DNA from: CAYNGH01 sp964396845
GTDB lineage: Bacteria > Vulcanimicrobiota > JAJTBE01 > CAYNGH01
DNA length: 20,455 nt
Direction of reading: 5' to 3'
Assembly (NCBI GenBank): GCA_964396845.1
Contig: CAYNGH010000047.1
Coordinates: forward strand, 1 to 20,455
The translations under genes were made by a program, and so were the position numbers. Position 1 is the stretch's first letter; each line of letters opens with the position of its first letter. Of this stretch, positions 1 to 8,533 are shown in pieces. The notes under the pieces are model-generated. The model made no database searches. It saw only the letters and a list, made by a program, of their open reading frames with translations, and was not told the origin of the DNA.

Positions 1-1629
1 GGGGAAGTTTTCCGCAGTGCCTGTCTTGCCGGCAAAGGATATGGGAGCCTTGAGCCGTCTTGCGGTACCTTTTCTGGTTGCAGTGCGCATACCCTCCCTG
101 ATGGCCTCAAAATGTGATGCATCCACGGGAACCTGTCGCACCAGCCGGGGAGTGGAAGAAGACACCAGTTTTCCGTCAGAATCAGTGATTGCCTTGAGCA
201 GAGTCGGCTTGAGGAATTTGCCGTCGGTAGCCACGGTGCTGGTGGCTGCTATCAACTGCAAGGGTGTTGCCCCAAGATAACCCTGGCCGATGGAAAGGTT
301 CACGGTATCACCAGTAAACCAGGGCTGGTTGAAATGCCTTTTCTTCCAGTGTTTGTCAGGCAAAACTCCAGGGGTTTCTCCAGGCAGTTCAATCCCGGTT
401 TTCTCTCCCATTCCAAAATACCGGGAATACTTCAGCAGGCGATCTATCCCCAGTTTTTCCCCCATAAAATAAAAAGCCACATCACAGGACTCGGACATGG
501 ATTCATTAAAGTCGATTTTTCCATGGCCTGTGCGGACGAAACAGTTGAAGCGGTGCTCCTTCACCATATAATAACCGGGACAGTTAAAAGGAGTATAACG
601 GGTGATGATGCCTTCCTGCAGAGCAGCAGCGGCGGTGATCATCTTGTATGTGGACGCCAGGGGATATTGACCTGACACCGCCCGGTTCAGCAGTGGATAG
701 TCATCCCTGGATATCAGGGCATCATAATCTTTTTTGGAGATTCCCCTGGAAAACAAATTTGGATCAAACTGGGGAATACTGGCCATGGCCAGGATCTCGC
801 CGGTGTTCACATCTTCCATCAAAGCCGCCGCTGCCAGGTTTTCCCGGCTGGTAGCAGATAGAGAAGTTACATGCCACTGGAGTATCTTTTCTATGTCCTG
901 CTGAAGCTGAAAATCAATGGTCAGGACAATATTTCTGCCGGGCCTGGGTTTCTTTTCCAATATGGTACCAATAACTCGGCCGGAAACATCTACCACTGCC
1001 CTGCGGATTCCCGGTTCTCCCCGGAGGATGGAGTCAAAATGCTTCTCAACGCCGTCCTTGCCGATATAATCACCAAGACGGTAACCCTTTGCCCCGTATG
1101 TTTCCAGTTCTTCTGAAGTAATCTCACCCACATAACCGATTACATGGGATGCGGTTTCTCCCCGGGGATATTCCCGCATGGGCTGAACTTCCAGATACAG
1201 GCCGGGAATGTCTGATCTCACCTCGGCTACCTGCATCATTGTTTCAGTTTCCACCTTGGCTTTTATTGTAATTTTCTGATATGGATTGATCCCCTTGCTC
1301 TCAAGGATGGAGCGGATTCTCTCAGGAGTATATCCGATAAGGGGGGAGAGGGTCTTGCAGAAGATGTTGATGTCATCTATCTCCGAGGGTATGGCGCAGA
1401 CATTCAGGCCAGGCACATCCCTGGCCAGCACACGGCCACGGCGATCTGTTATCATTCCCCTGGGAGCAGGAATATAAGTGGTGCGGATGATGCTGGTTTC
1501 AGCAATATTAAAATACCTGTCCCCCTGGATTATTTGAAGATAAACAAGCCGTCCCAGCAGGAGCAACATCAGAAGCATAATGAAGAGTATCAGCACTGTG
1601 AGGCGGTTTTTAATATTTGAATCCTTCAA
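1..1629 (-). CDS. mrdA: Penicillin-binding protein 2 (peptidoglycan transpeptidase), 3' end missing
   Basis: Class B penicillin-binding protein that cross-links peptidoglycan during cell elongation, acting in the periplasmic space next to MreBCD. The reading frame is open at the left edge, and 543 codons are present. A membrane anchor lies at about residues 8-26. The dimerisation domain follows, with the typical APRGMITDRRGR stretch. In the transpeptidase domain the SxxK motif is STYK (catalytic Ser326, Lys329), the second motif is SCD at 381-383, as in PBP2 proteins, and KTGT begins at 535, eight residues before the edge. The end of the transpeptidase domain is therefore missing. No ATG gives the right frame: the nearby ATG at 1634 runs into a stop at once. 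I chose TTG at 1629, preceded by AGGA about nine bases upstream. It starts 40 bases after mreD ends, in the usual mre-mrdA order. FtsI-type PBP3 is the alternative, but the neighbours favour PBP2. Confidence 0.93.
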   Translation of the reverse strand, partial: MKDSNIKNRLTVLILFIMLLMLLLLGRLVYLQIIQGDRYFNIAETSIIRTTYIPAPRGMITDRRGRVLARDVPGLNVCAIPSEIDDINIFCKTLSPLIGYTPERIRSILESKGINPYQKITIKAKVETETMMQVAEVRSDIPGLYLEVQPMREYPRGETASHVIGYVGEITSEELETYGAKGYRLGDYIGKDGVEKHFDSILRGEPGIRRAVVDVSGRVIGTILEKKPRPGRNIVLTIDFQLQQDIEKILQWHVTSLSATSRENLAAAALMEDVNTGEILAMASIPQFDPNLFSRGISKKDYDALISRDDYPLLNRAVSGQYPLASTYKMITAAAALQEGIITRYTPFNCPGYYMVKEHRFNCFVRTGHGKIDFNESMSESCDVAFYFMGEKLGIDRLLKYSRYFGMGEKTGIELPGETPGVLPDKHWKKRHFNQPWFTGDTVNLSIGQGYLGATPLQLIAATSTVATDGKFLKPTLLKAITDSDGKLVSSSTPRLVRQVPVDASHFEAIREGMRTATRKGTARRLKAPISFAGKTGTAENFP

Positions 1630-1669
1630 GGCATTACTTCCTGTTTCCGGTTTTCCCGGCAGGCCGGGA

Positions 1670-2179
1670 TTATTTCAAGCTCCAGGTGGCATCAGGGCTT
1701 ATCAGAACATACCTGCTGACCCAGAACACCGGTATGGAGAAAAATCCATTCCAGCCAGTGAATATCAGTGTTCTTATGAGATCGTCCCCGGTGGGATAAA
1801 ACAGATCCAGGCTCGGCCCCAGCACGGAAAAGATCAGGGCCATCCCCACAGAACCCACAAGACCTGACAACAGGGGGACTATAAAAATATCCGGCTCCAC
1901 CTTCTCCGGGATGAATCCTGCAAAAAAACCCGCCAGGGAATAGACCAGAAAATAAAGCCCCCATACATTCCAGGAGATGATGCCGGCAATAATCCCGGCA
2001 CCAGCACCAGTGACGGCACCTTCCCGGGATCCTTTCAACAGTCCGATACTGATGACAAAGAGCAGGATCAGATCCGGGCGGGTTTGCATTATCTGGAACT
2101 GGGGGAAAAACGAAGACTGAAGCAGAGCAAAGGTGACAATTACCAGGAAATATTTGACGATGCTCATTTTGTTCTTCAT
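1670..2179 (-). CDS. mreD: Rod shape-determining protein MreD
   Basis: Small integral membrane protein of the elongasome, 169 residues, close to the family's usual length. It is very hydrophobic with about five predicted membrane segments: roughly residues 7-25, 35-52, 56-78, 97-122 and 138-158. The early RPDLILLFV stretch and the glycine-rich segment that follows (GAVTGAGAGIIAGI) are typical of MreD. Identification also rests on position: it starts two bases after the mreC stop and precedes PBP2. ATG at 2179 is used; a second ATG four codons later is possible. MreD is poorly conserved in sequence generally, so the gene order carries much of the weight. Confidence 0.88.
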   Translation of the reverse strand: MKNKMSIVKYFLVIVTFALLQSSFFPQFQIMQTRPDLILLFVISIGLLKGSREGAVTGAGAGIIAGIISWNVWGLYFLVYSLAGFFAGFIPEKVEPDIFIVPLLSGLVGSVGMALIFSVLGPSLDLFYPTGDDLIRTLIFTGWNGFFSIPVFWVSRYVLISPDATWSLK

Positions 2180-2181
2180 GA

Positions 2182-2988
2182 TTATTTCCGTCCCACTAAA
2201 AGCACATACTCAAGATTTCCAAACTGCACCGTGGGCTTCACCTGGATTGCCTGGTATAGAATCTGATCCCGACCATAAATCTTGGACACAGTGCCCAGGA
2301 TCTTTCCCGGCGGGTATATCCGGGACAGCCGGGAAGTTATCACTTGTTCTCCCACATTTGGTCTGGCATCGGCATTGACATACTTCATCACGCAGGTGTT
2401 TTTCCCCTCGCCGTATATGACTCCCAGCTCGCCACTGCTGATGAGCTGAGCGGGGATAGCGGATTTTTCACTGGAAATAAGCCGAACCCGAGAGGTATAT
2501 TGGGATGCGGAAATGACCCGGCCCACCACTCCTTCCGAGGATATGGCCACCATGTCTTTGGTGACGCCATGCTTGTATCCCCTGTCAAGATTGATGCTTT
2601 CAAACCAGTTGTCGGGATCCCTGGCAATTACCCCCGCAGCGATAACCCTTCCTTCGTGACGCTGGGATATTTCAAGAAGTCGCCGTAGTTCCTTGTTTTC
2701 TTCCCTGGTGCGGTTGTAGAGTTCTTTTTCTTCCCGCAGGGTGTAAATCTGGGCGATGAGCCTCTTGTTCTCTTCTTCCAACTGAGCGCCCCGGGTCAGG
2801 GATTGCCAGAACCCGGAGATCCTTCGCCCCATGTTGGAAAGGAATCCCTGGGCAGGCCACAGGACATCCGATGAAGTCCTGGATAAAAAACCAAAACGTC
2901 CCTCCCGGTAAGCCCCCGCCTGTACAAAAATCATAATTGCACTTATGGCAAGTATGATAATGAGGGTTGTGAGTTTTTTCTTGTTCAT
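2182..2988 (-). CDS. mreC: Rod shape-determining protein MreC
   Basis: Membrane-anchored scaffold of the cell-elongation complex that links cytoplasmic MreB to PBP2 outside the membrane. The 268-residue protein has one N-terminal membrane segment (about residues 8-25). A charged heptad-rich coiled coil follows at about 68-108 (for example EEENKRLIAQIYTLREEKEL). The C-terminal beta domain has the characteristic ARDPDNWFESINLDRG and SEGVVGRVI stretches. ATG at 2988 is preceded by TAGGAT and lies three bases after the mreB stop, so it is probably translationally coupled. Length and domain order match the family, and nothing is missing. Confidence 0.95.
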   Translation of the reverse strand: MNKKKLTTLIIILAISAIMIFVQAGAYREGRFGFLSRTSSDVLWPAQGFLSNMGRRISGFWQSLTRGAQLEEENKRLIAQIYTLREEKELYNRTREENKELRRLLEISQRHEGRVIAAGVIARDPDNWFESINLDRGYKHGVTKDMVAISSEGVVGRVISASQYTSRVRLISSEKSAIPAQLISSGELGVIYGEGKNTCVMKYVNADARPNVGEQVITSRLSRIYPPGKILGTVSKIYGRDQILYQAIQVKPTVQFGNLEYVLLVGRK

Positions 2989-2991
2989 ATC

Positions 2992-4047
2992 CTATAACTG
3001 CATAATTTTTTCCCTGGTGAGGAATATGGTTTTGAACAGCCGGGGACTGCGGAAAAGCCGGTCTGCCCCCAGAACCACGCATGAGGTGGGATCCTCGGGA
3101 TAATAACAGTGAACCCCTGTGGCATCAGTTAGCACCTGGTCAAGGCCCCGGAGCATGGATCCTCCCCCGGTGAGGACAACTCCCTGCTGAAAAATATCCC
3201 CCACCAGCTCCGGAGGAGTGGATTCCAGGGTCTGCTTGAGGAGTTCAATCATAGTCTGAATAATTTCTGACAGGGCAGTGCACATCTCGTTGGAGTCAAG
3301 CTCCAGGGTTCGGGGAAGCCCCGATGTGAGATCCCGTCCGGATATTTTGCCCAGCAGGGGGACATTGTTCTTCCGGGCGGACCCGATGGAAATCTTTAAC
3401 TCCTCTGCAGTTCGGATCCCTATGAGGAGGTTGTATTTTTTTCGCACATAGTTCAAGATGGCCTCGTCCATCTCGTCCCCGGCAATGCGGGAAGTCCGGG
3501 CGTTGACAATCCCCCCCATGGAGGTTACCGCCACTTCTGATGTGCCACCGCCAATATCGATGATAAGGCTTCCCCGGGCCTGGGTTACCGGGAGCCCTGC
3601 CCCGATGGCACCTGCCAGAGGCTGTTCGATGATATAAACCCGCCGGGCGCCGGCAGAAAGGGCAGCTTCTGTCACGGCACGCCATTCCACATCAGTGCAG
3701 TCGGTGGGAACGCCAATTATAACCCTGGGATTAAAAAGACCTCCCACCTTCAGCTTCTTGAGGAAGTGGTTCATCATTCTCTCGGCAACTTCAAAATCGG
3801 CAATGACCCCGTCCCGCACCGGCCTTATCACCTCGATATGGGCCGGGTTGCGACCTTCCATGGCCTTTGCGTCGAACCCCGCGGCAATTATATGGCCACT
3901 GTTTCTGTCCCTTGCCACGTAGGTAGGCTCCCGGAATACTATTCCCCGACCCTTCACCAGAACCGGGGTGGTAGCAGTTCCAAGATCGATCCCCACGTCC
4001 GCGGAGAAATTGCTGAGGATGTGGTCAAGGTATAATTTATATGACAT
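2992..4047 (-). CDS. mreB: Rod shape-determining protein MreB (bacterial actin)
   Basis: Cytoplasmic actin-like ATPase that forms membrane-bound filaments guiding wall synthesis. At 351 residues it is near the family norm. The first phosphate-binding motif is DIGIDLGT-like (VGIDLGTATT, residues 18-27), the second is IDIGGGTSEVAV, and the adenosine region is VVLTGGGSMLRGLD. EQPLAGAIGAGLP and RIAGDEMDEAI are also MreB hallmarks. Two places differ from common MreB sequences. The usual GTANT is GTATT, and the usual VPSGVTEVEKRAV region reads VPTDCTDVEWRAV. ATG at 4045-4047 overlaps the end of maf by 11 bases, with a GAGG close upstream. The stretch before the first phosphate loop (residues 1-17) is somewhat long and hydrophobic, which could help membrane binding. 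Confidence 0.96.
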   Translation of the reverse strand: MSYKLYLDHILSNFSADVGIDLGTATTPVLVKGRGIVFREPTYVARDRNSGHIIAAGFDAKAMEGRNPAHIEVIRPVRDGVIADFEVAERMMNHFLKKLKVGGLFNPRVIIGVPTDCTDVEWRAVTEAALSAGARRVYIIEQPLAGAIGAGLPVTQARGSLIIDIGGGTSEVAVTSMGGIVNARTSRIAGDEMDEAILNYVRKKYNLLIGIRTAEELKISIGSARKNNVPLLGKISGRDLTSGLPRTLELDSNEMCTALSEIIQTMIELLKQTLESTPPELVGDIFQQGVVLTGGGSMLRGLDQVLTDATGVHCYYPEDPTSCVVLGADRLFRSPRLFKTIFLTREKIMQL

Positions 4048-4669
4048 TTACCTCGGTCCCTGCCTTTTGCCTCAGCGACAATCTGAATATATCAACATTG
4101 AATTTTCTGAGCATTTCATAAAGCTTTCTCACCGGCAGTCCCACCACATTGGGATAATCCCCGGTGATTCCATCCACCAGAAACACCCCCAGTCCCTGAA
4201 TGCCGTATGCTCCCGCCTTGTCCAGGGGTTCTCCCGAATCGGCATACCCCAGGATTTCATCTTTGGTGAGCCGGCGGAATTTAACCATTGTAGTTTCGAT
4301 ATCCGAGAGCATCTCTCCTGTGGGATAGGGTGCCACTGCTATGGCAGTTATCACCTGGTGGGTTCTCCCCGACAGGCGTTGGAGCATTGCCACTGCCTCA
4401 TCCCTGTTGGCCGGTTTGGGCAGGATACTCCCATCAATCACCACAATGGTATCTGCACCGATAATCAGGGCCGGGGTTTCTCCCGTGGTTTTATTCTTCA
4501 CCGCCAGAGCTTTGTTTTGGGCATTCTCCATGGCCACCATGTATGGCTCCCTCCCCGGGGAGGTATTGTTCTTTTCAGAAAAAACCGCGGTGATCCTTTG
4601 GAAGGGGATTCCCAGCCTTGTCAGTATGAGGTTTCTTCTGGGTGATGCCGATGCCAGAATCAGGTTCAT
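4037..4669 (-). CDS. maf: Maf-family nucleoside triphosphate pyrophosphatase
   Basis: Cytoplasmic house-cleaning enzyme that hydrolyses dTTP/UTP or modified nucleotides to the monophosphate and pyrophosphate. The 210 residues show the family motifs in order: N-terminal ILASASPRR, catalytic GADTIVVIDG, KPANRDEAVAMLQRLSGRTHQV, and SGEPLDKAGAYGIQG. The family length is about 190-210. It is the first gene of the maf-mreBCD-PBP2 string, and its last codons overlap the mreB start by 11 bases. Maf next to mreB is a widely conserved arrangement. ATG at 4669 lacks a good ribosome binding site, but SPRR follows it at the normal distance, so the start is probably right. Confidence 0.95.
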   Translation of the reverse strand: MNLILASASPRRNLILTRLGIPFQRITAVFSEKNNTSPGREPYMVAMENAQNKALAVKNKTTGETPALIIGADTIVVIDGSILPKPANRDEAVAMLQRLSGRTHQVITAIAVAPYPTGEMLSDIETTMVKFRRLTKDEILGYADSGEPLDKAGAYGIQGLGVFLVDGITGDYPNVVGLPVRKLYEMLRKFNVDIFRLSLRQKAGTEVNVI

Positions 4670-4677
4670 GGTAAGAT

Positions 4678-4706
4678 ATTATATCACTTTCTGTTATACA
4701 GGGCAA
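4678..4706 (-). promoter_or_regulatory. Possible promoter for the maf-mre operon
   Basis: On the minus strand a perfect TATAAT (4683-4678) has TTGCCC (4706-4701) 17 bases upstream, three of six matches to a -35 box. It lies in the 66-base gap after the radical SAM gene. The predicted start of transcription would fall within a few bases of the maf ATG at 4669. That would give an almost leaderless message, consistent with the lack of a ribosome binding site. The call rests on consensus matching only. Confidence 0.35.
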
Positions 4707-4735
4707 CTGCCGGGCATGTTTTCCGGGCCGGCCTG

Positions 4736-6049
4736 TTACCGGGGAGGTGTCCACAATCCCAGGGTTTCCGGATCAGCCTCGTTCCCTTCTTCTTCAGGGT
4801 ATATGGTGAAGTTTCCGATAAGCAGACTGGGAAACTCCCGGCTGATGGCTCGAAGCATGCCCCTGGTCCCCAGAGATTTACCCCGGGGGATTCCCATCTC
4901 CCTGATATACAGGTCAGGATCCATGTTAAGGTTGCGCAGTTGAATCATGTTTACCGGGTGACGCCGGAGAAAATCCAGCAAAGCTTCCACCTGGGATTCC
5001 CGGTCGTTGATTCCCGGCATATAAAGCAGGTTGATGCTCACAAAGCCTCCTGCCTGCCGGGACTGATCGATGCTGTTGACCACATCATCATAACTGTATC
5101 CCGAGGGTTTGAAATATTTCTCATATTCCTCCCGGAGGGGACTGTTGAGGCTGATTCGCACCATGTCAAGCCCGGCGTCGAAAAGCTCCATCAGGACGCC
5201 GGTGAGGCTTCCATTGGTGTTGATATTGATATGGCCTTTGCCGGTCATCTCCCGGATCCGCCGGATGGCATCCCTGATGAGATCCCCCCGGGTCAGGGGT
5301 TCTCCCTCACAGCCCTGGCCGAAACTGATTATAGGCCGAGATCCCTCCAGGTGATAAACCCCCAGCTCCGTCAGCTCTTCCACAGTGGGGACAAAGTCAA
5401 TCCGGTTCTGGGGTGAAGAAACCCGGGAGTTGTGACTCTCGGATATACAGCCGATACATGAGGCATTGCATACCGCCGCGGTGGGAAAACCTCCCTCCCA
5501 GCGTTTGTAGAACACATTCTGAGCGGTGAAGCAACGGTATTTCAGGGAACATTTCTCAAGGTGGGGAATCATTCGGTTATCGGGGAACTGTTTTTTCAGC
5601 TTCTTTATCCTGTCAGGAAGCTCCAGAGAATTGAACATCCCCGGCTCCCAGCGGATATCCCGATGGGTCCTGAGGGCTCCGCAGAAGGGTTGATCCTTGC
5701 GGAAAGCCATGGCTGTGAAGGCAAAGTAAGGCAGTGTCGGGACATCGCCCTTCCCCGGTGCATATGCCGGCAGAAGGGTGCGGGTATAACCCGGCGGAAG
5801 AATCGCCGATGCAGGGTAAACCTGCTCACCGTCCAGAGTTTTTATCCGCACCTGCTTTGTGCCCTTGCCTTTCCGGCGCAGGGCCAGGGCTTCCCTGCCG
5901 GGAAGCATTGCTATTGTTGAGCCTGCAGGTAGCAGGATCATATCCCGCCGGTCAATGGGAAGGATATCTCTCCCCAGACGGGCCAGAGCTTCCAGGCTTG
6001 GTTCCCCTGCGAGGTTTCCATGGGTGTCGGTTACTGCAAGATTAAACAT
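4736..6049 (-). CDS. Radical SAM protein of unknown specificity
   Basis: Iron-sulfur enzyme predicted to cleave S-adenosylmethionine reductively. Cys194, Cys198 and Cys201 (CNASCIGC) form the CxxxCxxC ligand set of the [4Fe-4S] cluster. Following stretches fit the radical SAM barrel: SFGQGCEGEPL resembles the GGEP-type motif, INTNGSL the strand with a polar turn, and VRISLNSP the next. About 190 residues precede the cluster, much more than in a minimal family member. This part includes a short basic stretch (residues 58-66) and extra cysteines at 167 and 173. I cannot assign a substrate. The gene is complete (437 residues), starts at ATG 6049 with a G-run directly before it, and lies 66 bases upstream of maf on the same strand. 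Whether it belongs to that operon is unclear. Confidence 0.85.
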   Translation of the reverse strand: MFNLAVTDTHGNLAGEPSLEALARLGRDILPIDRRDMILLPAGSTIAMLPGREALALRRKGKGTKQVRIKTLDGEQVYPASAILPPGYTRTLLPAYAPGKGDVPTLPYFAFTAMAFRKDQPFCGALRTHRDIRWEPGMFNSLELPDRIKKLKKQFPDNRMIPHLEKCSLKYRCFTAQNVFYKRWEGGFPTAAVCNASCIGCISESHNSRVSSPQNRIDFVPTVEELTELGVYHLEGSRPIISFGQGCEGEPLTRGDLIRDAIRRIREMTGKGHININTNGSLTGVLMELFDAGLDMVRISLNSPLREEYEKYFKPSGYSYDDVVNSIDQSRQAGGFVSINLLYMPGINDRESQVEALLDFLRRHPVNMIQLRNLNMDPDLYIREMGIPRGKSLGTRGMLRAISREFPSLLIGNFTIYPEEEGNEADPETLGLWTPPR

Positions 6050-6092
6050 CCCCCATTATTACCCGTTACTGATGCATATCCTGCCCGGCCTG

Positions 6093-6121
6093 TTTCAAGA
6101 TGGAAAAAACTCTGCTATAAT
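6093..6121 (+). promoter_or_regulatory. Possible promoter for the beta-propeller gene
   Basis: A perfect TATAAT (6116-6121) lies 26 bases before the ATG at 6148. A weak -35 candidate, TTTCAA (6093-6098), sits 17 bases further up. A GGAGG ribosome binding site follows at about 6137-6141. The gap between this gene and the divergent radical SAM gene is only 98 bases, so the promoter must lie here. Confidence 0.5.
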
Positions 6122-6147
6122 AAACCTGATATTTACTGGAGGCTATC

Positions 6148-7344
6148 ATGCCCGGCAGATCCACAGGGAAAAAATCTGGGGTTATTCTATTCCTGGCCCT
6201 TGTGATTCTCCTTTTTGCAGGGAGTATATTCTGGTTCGGGAAGAATCGCCGGAATGACAGCCCCCGGCAATCCCAGGCCTTTCATTGGAAGCGGTTCCGC
6301 GGTGATGACAGGAATTCAGGCTTTGCGCCGGGTATTGTCGGGCCGAAAGACCCGAATCTTCAATGGATGGTAAAAGTTGAAAACGAAGTAATGTCCTCCC
6401 CGGTGATTGATAATGATGGCCGGGTGATTATCGGTAGCCACGACAGCCGGCTTTATGTAATTTCTCCCCGGGGACATGTGCTGGCCTGGTTTGAAACCGG
6501 GGAAGGGATTGTTTCTACCCCGGTGCTGGATAAAGGTCATATCTGGTTCGGCAGTATGGACGGCATGGTTTACAAGCTGAGGATGGATGACATATCCGGG
6601 GATAAACTAAAGTTAAGAGAAGAATTTCGATGTCATCTGGGGGACTGGGTGGTGTCCTCACCGGCGGTGGCCCGGGGAATGGCCTTCGTGTCCTGCCGGG
6701 ATGGTTATCTTTACGGAATCGATTCATCCACGGGAGAGGTTTCATGGCGAACCTTCATCGGGCCCCAGCGGTATGAGATCCAGTCATCGCCGGCAGTTAA
6801 CGGCAACCTGATTTATGTGGGGTCTGGTCAGGGAGGGATATACTGCATTGATACCCATGGTTCCTTGGTGTGGCATTATCCCGCTGCCGGGCCGGTGTAT
6901 GCCTCTCCTGCCCTGGATCAACAAGGAAACATATATTTCGGCGACAGGGAAGGGACTCTCTACAGTCTTTCTGTCAACGGCTCCCTTCGTTGGAAACTCG
7001 ATGCAGGCGCTCCTGTCACTTCCTCGGCAGGCCACGGGCCCGGGGGAGAGGTTGTCTTTTGCACCACATCAGGAACCATAATCTCTCTGGACAGGGACTC
7101 CGGCAAAATCAACTGGCAATATGACACTGGTTCTCCCATGGAGTCATCTCCCGCCCTTGACGGCGACGGGAATATTTATGCGGGCACCGATGGGGGACGG
7201 CTTGTTTCTATTGATTCAGGGGGAAATCTTCGATGGGAATATGAAAGCCGGGGGCCGATTCTCTCTTCACCGGCTATCGACAGTACAGGTAGGATAATAT
7301 TCGGATGCGAAGATCGGCATATTTATTGTCTGGGGGATGATTAG
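6148..7344 (+). CDS. Membrane-anchored PQQ-type beta-propeller repeat protein
   Basis: 398-residue protein with an N-terminal membrane anchor (about residues 11-32, after a basic start) and a predicted extracytoplasmic beta-propeller. I count eight repeats built on the pattern SSPAxDxxGxIYxGxxDGxLYxID, from about residue 80 to the end. Most begin with SSP, STP or ASP. Eight blades is the number found in BamB and quinoprotein dehydrogenases. I see no quinone-ligand or disulfide features that would make it an enzyme, so a scaffold or binding role is more likely. BamB is a relative by fold, but nothing here proves outer-membrane assembly. The start is supported by GGAGG seven bases before ATG. 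Its TAG stop overlaps the stop of the converging SIS-domain gene by four bases. Confidence 0.85.
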   Translation: MPGRSTGKKSGVILFLALVILLFAGSIFWFGKNRRNDSPRQSQAFHWKRFRGDDRNSGFAPGIVGPKDPNLQWMVKVENEVMSSPVIDNDGRVIIGSHDSRLYVISPRGHVLAWFETGEGIVSTPVLDKGHIWFGSMDGMVYKLRMDDISGDKLKLREEFRCHLGDWVVSSPAVARGMAFVSCRDGYLYGIDSSTGEVSWRTFIGPQRYEIQSSPAVNGNLIYVGSGQGGIYCIDTHGSLVWHYPAAGPVYASPALDQQGNIYFGDREGTLYSLSVNGSLRWKLDAGAPVTSSAGHGPGGEVVFCTTSGTIISLDRDSGKINWQYDTGSPMESSPALDGDGNIYAGTDGGRLVSIDSGGNLRWEYESRGPILSSPAIDSTGRIIFGCEDRHIYCLGDD

Positions 7345-8420
7345 CCGATATATTCCGGTACTGCCTTGTAGCGAACCTCTTCCACCACGTGCTTTGGTTT
7401 GTCGGGATTCATGCCCTTGGCAATGGAGTGCTGGTATGCCAGCAACTGCAGGCATGGGATGGTGTGAAAGGCCCTGGCATAGGGAGAAAGACCGGTGGCG
7501 AACTTCACTGAGTATTCCACCGATGCTTCCACCTTTTCATCAAATTGATCCGCCAGAAGCAGTATCAGAGATCTCATCTTGGCGGCATCCCGCATGGCTT
7601 CCAGTTCTTCTTCCTCCATGCGATCCGACATGATGGCGGTATAGAGGGTGGCCACGTGGGCGGTGACAAAATGATTATGCCGGAAATCCAGGGCATCGAA
7701 ACTGCCTGAGGTGGTCATACTCATTTCCTTGTTCAGCAGGGAGCCGTAAGATCCCAGGGCTTCATTGGGGCCTGTGCCGGCAAAGATCATATATTTGATT
7801 TCATTGAGCCGTCGCATCTTGATGATATTGTCATGATAGTCCCGGATATTAATATTTTTGGGAATTGATGACAGCTCTGCCAGGAAGTCCTTGTTTCCGC
7901 CGATGGCGCCGGCCATCAGGGACAGGAGAAAAAGTATAGTAGAAAAGGAGCGAATGGGCAGAACCCCGTCGTCATCGGAGCCGATGGCGGGGACCTGCCG
8001 GTGGGAAAGGCTGTTAAGACTGTTCTTGGCGGAACATGTGATGCTCAATACCTGAATCTCCGAGCTGAGCCGGCGAAGATAACTGACGGCCCAGTTGGTG
8101 TCGTCACTTTCTCCCTGACGGGAGATGGCAACCACCAGGGTCTTCAGACGGCGATCGAAGGGAAGGCTCTCGGTGGAAAAAATCTGGGAAGAATTGAACA
8201 CCAGCGACGGCATCCGGGCAATATCCCGGAACAGGTGGCAGGCATACTGAGCCAAATACAGAGAAGCCCCGGATCCTACGAACACCACCTGATTGAAACC
8301 GGTTTTCTTCATCCAGATGAGGCTTTCCCGGTGTTTGTTGTAAACCTTTATAATATTTTTCCAGGCCTCCGCCTGCTCGGTTATTTCTGCAAAAGTTGCA
8401 CTTCCCTTGGTTATCGGCAC
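7341..8420 (-). CDS. SIS-domain sugar-phosphate isomerase/deaminase-like protein (AgaS/GlmS type)
   Basis: Cytoplasmic protein of about 359 residues with two sugar isomerase (SIS) domains. The first has VVFVGSGASLYLAQYA and VVAISRQGESDDTNWAV, where the Ser/Gly-rich loops bind sugar phosphate. The second begins near YMIFAGTGPNEALGSYG and contains SFDALDFRHNHF, corresponding to the FRHGP segment of AgaS and of the GlmS isomerase domain. The glutaminase domain of GlmS is absent, so the likely reaction is isomerisation or deamination of an amino-sugar phosphate. The exact substrate cannot be told. An ATG ten codons upstream (8450) has no ribosome binding site. GTG at 8420 has GGGAGGT six bases before it and is chosen. 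The gene lies 113 bases downstream of the SpoIID-like gene on the same strand. Confidence 0.83.
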   Translation of the reverse strand: MPITKGSATFAEITEQAEAWKNIIKVYNKHRESLIWMKKTGFNQVVFVGSGASLYLAQYACHLFRDIARMPSLVFNSSQIFSTESLPFDRRLKTLVVAISRQGESDDTNWAVSYLRRLSSEIQVLSITCSAKNSLNSLSHRQVPAIGSDDDGVLPIRSFSTILFLLSLMAGAIGGNKDFLAELSSIPKNINIRDYHDNIIKMRRLNEIKYMIFAGTGPNEALGSYGSLLNKEMSMTTSGSFDALDFRHNHFVTAHVATLYTAIMSDRMEEEELEAMRDAAKMRSLILLLADQFDEKVEASVEYSVKFATGLSPYARAFHTIPCLQLLAYQHSIAKGMNPDKPKHVVEEVRYKAVPEYIG

Positions 8421-8533
8421 GATATTACCTCCCGAAAAATAGATCCCCAATGGCTTGAATTATTTTTCTATCCCTGACCGGTGAAATCCTTGCGGTAAAC
8501 TGAAAGAAGCCGGGAACTGCCATCCAGAGAAAA

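Noticed and set aside
5561..5920. Plus-strand open frame of 119 codons opposite the radical SAM gene
   Set aside because: Antisense shadow of a conserved coding region, with no ribosome binding site or recognisable protein features.
8421..8450. Upstream ATG start for the SIS-domain gene at 8450
   Set aside because: No ribosome binding site before it, while GTG at 8420 has GGGAGGT at the right distance.
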